Source: Phycisphaeraceae bacterium (lineage in GTDB: Bacteria > Planctomycetota > Phycisphaerae > Phycisphaerales > Phycisphaeraceae). From it: a stretch of DNA of 6,083 nt. The translations under genes were made by a program, and so were the position numbers. The stretch lies in assembly GCA_007119405.1 (NCBI GenBank), contig SKPT01000192.1, positions 1 through 6,083 on the forward strand, given 5' to 3'. Of the stretch, positions 1 through 4,983 are shown piece after piece; the first letter of the stretch is position 1, and every line of letters starts with the position of its first letter. Under the pieces are notes generated by a model that saw nothing but the letters and a program-made list of their open reading frames with translations, was not told the DNA's origin and made no database searches.

Positions 1-6
1 GCCGTT

Positions 7-44
7 GGGGGGCGTGACGGGGCTGTGGCGGGGGGCGCGCGGGG
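7..44 (+). other. Canonical G-quadruplex motif
   Basis: Four runs of four or more G lie at 7-12, 19-22, 30-35 and 41-44, separated by loops of 6, 7 and 5 nt. This satisfies the usual rule of four G-runs of at least three with loops of one to seven bases. It lies in non-coding DNA near the left edge. In so GC-rich a genome such motifs also arise by chance, and no function is claimed. Confidence 0.5.
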
Positions 45-45
45 A

Positions 46-80
46 CGCAGCCCTCGCTGCGCTCTACCCGCCCTACAGCC
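46..80 (-). repeat. Short intergenic repeat with a hairpin core
   Basis: Read on the minus strand this begins GGCTGTAGGGCGGGTAGAGC and runs into a perfect 6-bp stem, CGCAGC/GCTGCG (46-51 with 56-61 on the plus strand, loop CCTC). From memory it resembles a widespread class of bacterial intergenic repeats with a 'TGTAGGG(T/C)GGG...GCGCAGCG' pattern. I could not verify that resemblance. Only one copy is in the window, so its repeat nature rests on that recollection, while the hairpin itself is visible. Confidence 0.35.
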
Positions 81-95
81 AGCGTTCACGGCGTT

Positions 96-181
96 GGGTG
101 CCACGGCTTGTCCCGAAGGGCAAGCCGCGCACTTGCCGACGATCGCACGGCTTGCCGCTTCGCGGTCAAGCCGTGGCACCC
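96..181. repeat. Element A: paired inverted hairpin (REP/BIME-like) repeat
   Basis: Perfect 15-bp outer inverted repeats, GGGTGCCACGGCTTG (96-110) and its reverse complement (167-181), bound an 86-bp element. Each end also folds on itself. The left unit pairs CGGCTTG (104-110) with CAAGCCG (121-127) around a bulged T, a CCC/GGG stem and a GAA loop. The right unit pairs CACGGCTTG (146-154) with CAAGCCGTG (167-175) around CCGC/GCGG with a three-base loop and a bulged T. Read outward-in, both units share the same layout with compensatory stem differences. There is no transposase gene inside or beside it. The architecture is that of bacterial interspersed mosaic or REP doublets; a tiny non-autonomous mobile element is the alternative. 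Confidence 0.7.
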
Positions 182-292
182 TGAGTGCGTCCCATCCGGG
201 CACAATCAACCATTCAATGGTCAATCAGCGGCGTCCGCGGAGCCTGTCAGTGCGGATCCGCGTCGCGGGCCCGTCACGCCACTCGACACTGG

Positions 293-312
293 CAAGGCCG
301 AAGACGGCCTTG
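293..312 (-). terminator. Hairpin downstream of the CBM48-like gene, possible terminator
   Basis: A perfect 8-bp stem, CAAGGCCG (293-300) with CGGCCTTG (305-312), closes a four-base loop (TCTT on the minus strand). It begins 32 nt past the stop codon of the leftward gene at 345-656. No T-tract follows on the minus strand, so it would be an atypical intrinsic terminator or a 3' stabilising hairpin. It could also be a member of the local hairpin repeat family, whose stems likewise use CAAG and CTTG ends. Confidence 0.4.
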
Positions 313-344
313 TCGGCGACCCCCCTCTTTCGGAGAAAGCCTGG

Positions 345-656
345 CTAGCGTTCCTCGGCCGCCTCGGCGCGCGAGCGGTCGGCGGCGGTGAGCTCCCGCT
401 CGCTTGCCTCGGGCTCGGGCTCGTAGGCCGGCGGAATCTGGATGTCCTCGTGCGAGCACCAGACCATCGTCTGCCCGATCCGCACGTAGTAGCGCAGGTG
501 GTAGTGGCCGGGCGGCAACTGCAACGTCGCCGACCAGTTGCCCTGCTCATCGCGGTACATGGGGAACCAGCCAAGGCAGTCGCAGGCGAGGTAAACCTCC
601 TCGGCTTGTGAATGGGAAAGGGTGAAGACCTGGGCGTTGGGCAGCCTCTGGACCAC
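345..656 (-). CDS. Small stand-alone CBM48/AMPK-beta-like glycan-binding domain protein
   Basis: The 103-residue product looks like a single early-set (CBM48/AMPK glycogen-binding type) beta-sandwich. Residues 8-30 (AQVFTL..., EEVYLACDCLGWF) match the first strands, where family members read 'V.L.GdFn.W'. W41 in QGNWSATLQLPPGHYHLRYY (38-57) matches the family's 'G.W...l.LppG.Y.y.f' core. Residues 58-75 form the last strands. The tail (77-103) is rich in Glu, Ala and Arg and probably disordered. There is no signal peptide or enzyme domain, so a cytoplasmic glycogen/starch-binding or regulatory role is inferred. The start is GTG, chosen because a strong AGGAGG lies 5 nt upstream. It stands alone, divergent from the next gene, with a hairpin after its stop. 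The typical 'DG' turn and some aromatic sugar contacts are unclear, so binding is not assured. Confidence 0.82.
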   Translation of the reverse strand: MVQRLPNAQVFTLSHSQAEEVYLACDCLGWFPMYRDEQGNWSATLQLPPGHYHLRYYVRIGQTMVWCSHEDIQIPPAYEPEPEASERELTAADRSRAEAAEER

Positions 657-661
657 TGCTG

Positions 662-667
662 CCTCCT
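662..667 (-). promoter_or_regulatory. Shine-Dalgarno fixing the GTG start at 656
   Basis: AGGAGG on the minus strand, preceded by GAA, lies 5 nt before the GTG start codon (654-656). It is the strongest ribosome-binding site in the window and decides this start. Confidence 0.75.
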
Positions 668-892
668 TTCGTAAGCCGGCCGGCGGACCCGCAAACCCTG
701 GCCGTTACGCCGGTGCCGGGGAGGCGGCGGTGTGGCGCGTGGCACCGCGGCGGGGGCGGTGGCGGGGGCCGCGGTCGCGGGGCGCCGGCACAGGTTGTCG
801 TTTCCCCTCCCACCAGAACGATCGTCAGACGGGCAGTCGCCGACCTCCGCGGCGACCCGGGCCTCATCGGCTTGAGTTTACCCAGTTCCACA

Positions 893-912
893 GCCCGGGC
901 GAAGCGCCGGGC
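893..912. repeat. Bulged hairpin in the divergent intergenic region
   Basis: GCCCGGGC (893-900) pairs with GCCCGG-type sequence at 904-912 around a GAA loop (901-903), with G906 as a single-base bulge, giving 8 bp. The design (GAA loop, one bulged base close to the loop) resembles the hairpins of element A, though the stem sequence differs. It may be an attenuator-like or regulatory structure, or chance in GC-rich DNA. Confidence 0.35.
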
Positions 913-988
913 ACTGAGAACTTTCCCGTATGGCGCGAAGTCACGACATGGGCGCGAGTTAGCAGCCACAACGAAAAACGCTTTCTCC

Positions 989-1010
989 GGGTGTCAGGGG
1001 GGTGTCAGGG
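989..1010 (+). repeat. Perfect 11-bp tandem repeat upstream of the small gene
   Basis: GGGTGTCAGGG occurs twice back to back (989-999 and 1000-1010), placing two TGTCA cores exactly 11 bp apart, about one helical turn, at 42-57 nt before the ATG at 1049. That position and spacing suit a direct-repeat binding site for a regulator, but no known operator is recognised. Confidence 0.5.
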
Positions 1011-1048
1011 GCGGCCGGTAACGTGACGGCCGTTCCCGGAGCCAAGCG

Positions 1049-1321
1049 ATGAACGAGCACCGCTCAAACGTGCGCTGGCGGCAGCGCGTCACGCGACTCG
1101 ACGACGGCACCGAGCTCGTCCGCCTGCTGCCCGAGCCCGTGGTGCCCGCCCGGGCGCGGCTGGGCATGGCCGTCATCGACTGCACCACCGGTGAGACGGG
1201 CCTCATCGTGCAGATCAGCGCCCGGCGATGCGTCTATCAAACGCCGGGCGGACGCCGCGTGCGCGCCGCCTGGGCGGGGCTTTGTCTGACGGCCGTGGAG
1301 GCGGACGATGGCGACGGATGA
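1049..1321 (+). CDS. Small protein of unknown function, possibly an SH3-like beta-barrel
   Basis: I do not recognise this 90-residue protein. It is Arg-rich at the N-terminus (R5, R9, R11, R13, R16) and ends in an acidic tail (EADDGDG). The middle (residues 38-80) alternates short hydrophobic strands with tight Gly turns: LGMAVIDCTTGETGLIVQIS, then CVYQTPGGRRVRAAWAGL. This is the kind of pattern seen in small SH3-like or KOW-like barrels, but that is only a fold guess. It has no signal peptide or membrane segment. The ATG start is supported by GGAG at 1038-1041, 7 nt upstream, the same spacing as at the glycosyltransferase gene. A short hairpin overlaps the region just after the stop. It is flanked by intergenic repeats on both sides and has no evident operon partner. 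Overlapping frames on the other strand look like shadows. Confidence 0.62.
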   Translation: MNEHRSNVRWRQRVTRLDDGTELVRLLPEPVVPARARLGMAVIDCTTGETGLIVQISARRCVYQTPGGRRVRAAWAGLCLTAVEADDGDG

Positions 1322-1322
1322 G

Positions 1323-1343
1323 CGAGCCGTGCGGCACGGCTTG
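1323..1343 (+). repeat. Hairpin directly after the small gene; terminator-like or decayed repeat unit
   Basis: CGAGCCGTG (1323-1331) pairs with CACGGCTTG (1335-1343) around a CGG loop, 9 bp including one G-T wobble. It starts 2 nt after the stop codon. No T-run follows. CACGGCTTG is also the stem arm of element A, so this may be a worn copy of that repeat now serving as the gene's 3' structure. Confidence 0.4.
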
Positions 1344-1436
1344 CCCGTCGAGACATGCCGCGACACCCCGCGCTGATGCAGGGTGGAGCGCAGGGATGAA
1401 CCGCATAAGAGTAGCGGGTGCGGTGTTGGATGATCG

Positions 1437-1578
1437 GGGTGCCACTGGCGGCTTGCCCGCCAGTGCCCAGGCGCACCGCAGCCCATCTACCGTGCAAACG
1501 GCGTCGGTCGCGCGTGATCGAACCACCCACGCCGTACGGGCCGCCGAGGCACTGGCGGACAAGCCGCCAGTGGCACCC
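1437..1578. repeat. Element B: paired inverted hairpin (REP/BIME-like) repeat
   Basis: Perfect 19-bp outer inverted repeats, GGGTGCCACTGGCGGCTTG (1437-1455) and its reverse complement (1560-1578), bound 142 bp. Each end contains its own perfect 9-bp hairpin, CACTGGCGG/CCGCCAGTG: 1443-1451 with 1457-1465 (loop CTTGC), and 1550-1558 with 1564-1572 (loop ACAAG). Read in the same orientation the two 23-nt hairpins differ by one loop base. The outer consensus GGGTGCCAC...GGCTTG is shared with element A. No transposase is encoded between the arms. Repeats of this style are, to my recollection, common between genes in planctomycetes; not verified. Confidence 0.72.
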
Positions 1579-1611
1579 ACCTTACCGCGTCGCTCGTCTG
1601 CTACAAATCTG

Positions 1612-1636
1612 AGTGGCACCCGAGCGCAGTGGCACC
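1612..1636 (+). repeat. Two extra direct copies of the element B end motif
   Basis: AGTGGCACC occurs at 1612-1620 and 1628-1636, in the same orientation as the right end of element B (1569-1577). These copies lack a partner stem and look like fragments of further repeat units. Confidence 0.45.
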
Positions 1637-1795
1637 GGGCCGTCACAACCGGCACATCCTGCCCGTTCACCCCTACCAGACCGTTGATCGGGCCGGGGCG
1701 TCCGATAGCCGTCAAGTCGGCGCGGTGGCGCACCGACAAGGCGAGCGGTGGCCCGCTATGCGCGCGGCCGCGGTCCCGTGTGACGGAGCCCCGCC

Positions 1796-3385
1796 ATGGA
1801 CAAGAAGGCCCCTTCCCCGCGTGACGCCCTGGGCCTGGACGAGAAGCCGACGCCGATCGACGGCCCGCCGGCGATGGGCGTGAACGAGCATCCGTTCGAT
1901 CCGCCGATCCCGGACCAGGCGATGCCGCTGCGGTTCTGGCTGGGGCTGATCATCTTCATCGGCATCGCGCTGCGCGTGATCGTGCTGGTGCTGGGCCCGG
2001 CGTGGGACGTGGAGCGTGCGGCCGGGCCCGAGACGCCGCGCGATCTGTTCCTGGCGCAGGCGATGATCGCCGGCAAGGGCCTGTCCCATCCGCACCCGAT
2101 CGACGCCACCGTCGCGCCGGAGCTGGCGCGGCACGATCGGCTGCTGCTGAACATTCAACTGACCGGCGCCCGCGACACGGCGGCGGAGCTCAATCACATG
2201 CCGGGCTACCCGGTGGTGCTGGCGCTGCTGGACCTGTTGAAGGTGCCGATGGCGGCGCTGCTGCTGGCGCAGGTGGCGCTGTCGGGGCTGTTGATGGGCC
2301 TGTGCTTCGCGCTGACGCGGCGGCTGCTGGACTCGGAGAAGGCGGGGCTTGTGGCGGCGGCGGTGGTGGCGGTGCATCCGTGGGCGATCGTGGCGGCGAC
2401 GGGGCTCGGGGCCCACGTGCTGTTCGCGTGCATGATCGTTGGCGGGCTCTGGGTGGTCACGGCGACGTGGGCCCGGCCGTGGTCCGCGGCAGTGGGCGGC
2501 GGGATGCTGATGGGCCTGGCGACGCTGGTCAAGCCGCTGGGTCTGGCGGTCGGCCCGATCGCGGCGTTGTGCGTGCTGATGCGCGAGCCGCGCAAGGGGC
2601 GGGCCGTGGCGCTGGCCGGGCTGATCCTCGTCGCGTCGCTGGCTCCGGCGGCGCTGTGGGTGCTGCGCAACGAGGCGCGCAGCGGCGAGCGGGTGCTGAC
2701 GCGGCAGGGCACGCTGCACGAGTACTTCCACACCGCCGGCGCGCTGGCGCCGGAACTGGCGGGGGTGAACCCGGCGCAGGCGCTGCTGAACGAGCGCCAG
2801 GGCGAGGAGAGCCTGTACGCGACGATGGCGCGGGTGACGCGCGGGCGGATCGCCGAGCAGCCAGAGGAATACGCCCTGCTGGCGGGCAGGCGACTGGCGA
2901 CGCGCGTGGGCGACCACGGGGTGGATCGGCTGTACCAGCAGTTGGGGCTGACCTGGCGGCCGACGGGCCTGCGCACGAGCGTGCTCGGGCATGATGCGCC
3001 GATCTGGCTGCCGCACGGCTGGGGCGATCGGGCCACGCATGCGCTGGCGGCGACCTGGATGACGATCAACCTGTTGCTGGCGGGGCTGGCGATCGCGGGC
3101 TTCGCGGGGCTGCTGGCGCGGCGGCGATGGACGGCGCTGCTGACCCTGGCGGCGCTGGCGCTGTGGCTGGCGCTGGCCTGGCCGCTGCCGGCGGAGTCGG
3201 GTCGGCTGGCGCTGATCGCGGTGCAGGCGGCCGTCGTCGGCACGCTGATCCTGCCCGCTGCGCAGCGGGTCAAGAAGCCCAAGCGCAAGCGCAAGCTCAA
3301 GGACCGCTGGATGAGCGACGACGCCGAGGACGAGGCGCCCAGAACGCCGAAGCTGCTGGAGCAGCCGACGATGCGGCCGCTGTGA
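1796..3385 (+). CDS. Membrane glycosyltransferase, GT39/ArnT-PMT-like (GT-C fold)
   Basis: The 529-residue polytopic inner-membrane protein is likely to transfer a sugar from a polyprenyl-phosphate donor on the periplasmic side. TM1 is at about 47-66, followed by an acidic loop (WDVER, 70-74), where GT-C enzymes carry their catalytic acid. HMPGYPVVLALL (134-145) matches the family's 'R.PGYPLFLAL' signature. Residues 184-222 (AVHPWAIVAATGLGAHVLFA...) match the 'hP......s...E.lfa' helix pair, although the usual Glu is replaced by A206-H207. GLATLVKP (240-247) matches 'GLa.LtRP' and PAALWVLRN (284-292) matches 'PW..RN'. A soluble loop (about 293-420) and three C-terminal helices (424-441, 445-462, 470-487) follow. 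Unusual parts are a 45-residue Pro-rich cytosolic N-terminus and a basic tail (RVKKPKRKRKLKDR from 491) followed by an acidic patch. The ATG has GGAG 7 nt upstream (1785-1788). The acceptor is unknown. It converges on a polysaccharide-modifying operon, which suggests surface-glycan assembly. Confidence 0.85.
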   Translation: MDKKAPSPRDALGLDEKPTPIDGPPAMGVNEHPFDPPIPDQAMPLRFWLGLIIFIGIALRVIVLVLGPAWDVERAAGPETPRDLFLAQAMIAGKGLSHPHPIDATVAPELARHDRLLLNIQLTGARDTAAELNHMPGYPVVLALLDLLKVPMAALLLAQVALSGLLMGLCFALTRRLLDSEKAGLVAAAVVAVHPWAIVAATGLGAHVLFACMIVGGLWVVTATWARPWSAAVGGGMLMGLATLVKPLGLAVGPIAALCVLMREPRKGRAVALAGLILVASLAPAALWVLRNEARSGERVLTRQGTLHEYFHTAGALAPELAGVNPAQALLNERQGEESLYATMARVTRGRIAEQPEEYALLAGRRLATRVGDHGVDRLYQQLGLTWRPTGLRTSVLGHDAPIWLPHGWGDRATHALAATWMTINLLLAGLAIAGFAGLLARRRWTALLTLAALALWLALAWPLPAESGRLALIAVQAAVVGTLILPAAQRVKKPKRKRKLKDRWMSDDAEDEAPRTPKLLEQPTMRPL

Positions 3386-3413
3386 GCGGTCGGCCTAAGT
3401 TGTCGCGCCGCGG

Positions 3414-4970
3414 TCACCGGACCTCGAACGGGAACTCGCGATATTCGCCGCGCAGCGTCCAGCGGATGCGGTAGGTGCCGGGCTCGAGGTCGGCCGTCTC
3501 GAGTGTCACGTTGCGTACGCCGATGCGCTGCTGGCCGTGATGCAGCTCGCGCAGGATCTGCGAGCTGTCGCCGCTGCGCAGCTCGACGGTCAGCTCGCCG
3601 GCGATGCGCGCCTGGCAGCCGGCGATCACCGGCTGGCCGCGCTCGACCGAGGCGGGCAGCACGGCGACCATCGTCAGCGTGCTGTTGTCGTGGAAGGGGA
3701 AGTCGAAGACCTGCACCGGCAGATCGCCGTGCTTGCGCTCGTAGCCGGGCTCCTGCCGGGCGGTGACGTTGTGGTAGAGGGCGTATTCGATTGAGCCTGG
3801 GCTCAGCGATCGCTCGCGCAGCTCGCGGGCGCGCTCGTCGAAGGGCACCAGGGCCGTCCAGAGGGTGCCGGCGTAGCGTGGGAACGACTCGGTCAGGTCC
3901 GGCCGGCGGATTTCGCCGTGGGCGGCGAGCTGCACGCCGGCGTTGGAGTTGTTCCACTGGGGGTCGTCCAGGTCGCCGTTCCACATGACCTCGAGGTTGG
4001 TCTTGACCAGGCGGCGCATGTCGGTTTCGTCGAAGGTCACGCCGTGGTTGTAGGCGCGGACCATGGCGGAGACCTCGCCCTGCTGGTAGTCGCGGTAGGG
4101 ATGGGTGTTGATCCAGAAGCGGTAGTCCTGCGGGTCGTCGGCGCTGACGTCCCATGGGCCGAACGGGTCGCGATAGCTCCAGGAGTAGTGGCCGTCGTAG
4201 AGGTTCAGGCGGCTCTTGACGAAGTTGAAGATTTTCTCCGCCCGGTCGCGCCACTGCTGGTCGCCGGTGATGCGGTAGAGATCGAGGGCGGCGGAGCCCC
4301 ATTTGACGTTCATGTTGTGCGGGAGCGTGCCGGGGGTGCGGTCGTTGCTGTCGTCGCGGCGCCAGGGCCCGGGCTCCTCGCGCGGGAAGTAGTAGGGCCA
4401 GCCGGTGTACGCGCCGTAGGGCCCGTCGACCTTCCAGATGCCGCGGGCGTCCCACTTCTCGAACAGGGACTCGGTGGCCTGTTCGACGTATTGGCGGGCG
4501 CTGTCGCCGTAGGCGTCGGCGAGCTCGGGCTCGTCGACGAGCACGAGCGCGGCGAAGGCGAGCATGGGCTCGTACATGACGGCGTCGCAGACGGGGTGCT
4601 CACCGATGCGATCCGGATGGCCGATCACCTCCCCGAGCCAGGCCTGGTAGCCGTCGGGTGTCTCGTGCAGCAGGCTGAGGCACCAGTCGAAGTATTCGAC
4701 GGCGGCGTCGAGCCAGGCGGTGTCGCCCGTGGCGCGATAGGCGTCGAGGAAGCCCTGCATGGGGACGCGGGCGTGCCAGTACCAGAACTGGCCGGTGTAC
4801 TCGCCCTCGATGCGGCCTTCGGCGTTGCTGCGGGCTCCGCGCAGGTACTGCTCGGGCGTCTGGTCGATGGTGGCCGGCTGGTTCGCGCCGGCGTGGTCGG
4901 TGAGCGCCAGGCCCGCCAGCACCATCACGCCGACGACGGCCGCCGCTGCGCTTGCGTTGAGATCGAACAT
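3414..4970 (-). CDS. Secreted six-hairpin (alpha/alpha toroid) protein with C-terminal beta-sandwich
   Basis: The 518-residue product starts with a signal peptide: hydrophobic core at about 8-23 and likely cleavage after AGA (27-29). The n-region (MFDLN) oddly lacks a basic residue. Residues 40-400 look like helical-hairpin repeats of an (alpha/alpha)n toroid, as in six-hairpin glycosidases, polysaccharide lyases and the helical part of glucuronyl C5-epimerases. Two repeats show the 'TGD..W...A' pattern (81-90 and 235-244). Conserved-looking polar and aromatic patches (FWYWHARVPM 62-71, HPYRDYQQGE 290-299, MWNGDL and NNSNAG 329-345) could line a sugar cleft. Residues 432-518 form an Ig/Fn3-like sandwich ending in LEPGTYRIRWTLRGEYREF. 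The start follows AGGAG by 7 nt and lies 13 nt after the upstream deacetylase-like gene's stop, so the two are co-transcribed and probably translationally coupled. The reaction cannot be assigned: lyase, glycoside hydrolase, epimerase or binding protein all remain possible. Confidence 0.85.
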   Translation of the reverse strand: MFDLNASAAAAVVGVMVLAGLALTDHAGANQPATIDQTPEQYLRGARSNAEGRIEGEYTGQFWYWHARVPMQGFLDAYRATGDTAWLDAAVEYFDWCLSLLHETPDGYQAWLGEVIGHPDRIGEHPVCDAVMYEPMLAFAALVLVDEPELADAYGDSARQYVEQATESLFEKWDARGIWKVDGPYGAYTGWPYYFPREEPGPWRRDDSNDRTPGTLPHNMNVKWGSAALDLYRITGDQQWRDRAEKIFNFVKSRLNLYDGHYSWSYRDPFGPWDVSADDPQDYRFWINTHPYRDYQQGEVSAMVRAYNHGVTFDETDMRRLVKTNLEVMWNGDLDDPQWNNSNAGVQLAAHGEIRRPDLTESFPRYAGTLWTALVPFDERARELRERSLSPGSIEYALYHNVTARQEPGYERKHGDLPVQVFDFPFHDNSTLTMVAVLPASVERGQPVIAGCQARIAGELTVELRSGDSSQILRELHHGQQRIGVRNVTLETADLEPGTYRIRWTLRGEYREFPFEVR

Positions 4971-4977
4971 GTGATTG

Positions 4978-4982
4978 CTCCT
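4978..4982 (-). promoter_or_regulatory. Shine-Dalgarno in the 13-nt operon junction
   Basis: AGGAG lies 7 nt before the ATG at 4970 and one base after the TGA (4984-4986) of the upstream gene. A ribosome finishing the deacetylase-like gene would sit on this site, which supports translational coupling. Confidence 0.7.
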
Positions 4983-4983
4983 G

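Larger units (their letters stand above)
657..1048. other. Divergent intergenic region
   Basis: These 392 bp separate the leftward CBM48-like gene from the rightward small gene and must hold both promoters. They contain a G-rich stretch on the plus strand (G-runs at 752-756, 764-768 and 779-782), a bulged hairpin (893-912), a less GC-rich patch (about 957-985) and an 11-bp tandem repeat (989-1010). I found no convincing -35/-10 pair on either strand. The open frames that cross this region on both strands have no good ribosome-binding site and no recognisable protein pattern. Confidence 0.5.
1322..1795. other. Intergenic region rich in inverted repeats
   Basis: These 474 bp have no supportable gene. 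They hold a hairpin after the small gene, element B (1437-1578) and further copies of its end motif AGTGGCACC at 1612-1620 and 1628-1636. The stretch around 1597-1612 is locally less GC-rich and contains TACAAA (1602-1607), a possible but weak -10 box for the downstream glycosyltransferase gene with no good -35 partner. Bases 1640-1780 show nothing I can name. Confidence 0.5.

Noticed and set aside
740..785. Second G-quadruplex in the divergent region
   Set aside because: Only three runs of four or more G are present; a fourth tract would have to be a GG pair, so the evidence is weak.
547..1026. Open frames on both strands across the divergent intergenic region
   Set aside because: No ribosome-binding site, low-complexity Arg/Pro/Gly composition, and overlap with the strong ribosome-binding site of the CBM48-like gene.
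96..1578. Elements A and B as the two ends of one composite transposon
   Set aside because: Each element already contains its own inverted pair, their arms differ by four bases, and no transposase is encoded between them.
1215..1824. Open frames on both strands through the repeat-rich region before the glycosyltransferase gene
   Set aside because: They run through inverted repeats and have low-complexity translations; no convincing start signals.
1712..3040. 442-codon minus-strand open frame opposite the glycosyltransferase gene
   Set aside because: The product is a run of Arg, Gln, His and Pro with no fold-like pattern; the plus-strand frame shows clear membrane helices and family motifs.
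3386..3413. Bidirectional terminator in the 28-nt gap between the convergent genes
   Set aside because: Only short 4-bp complementarities are visible and there is no T-tract on either strand.
2206..4455. 749-codon open frame on the minus strand spanning both the glycosyltransferase and toroid genes
   Set aside because: It lies antisense to one well-supported gene and out of frame with another. Its translation is Arg/Ala/Pro/Ser-rich without any protein pattern, typical of stop-poor frames in GC-rich DNA.
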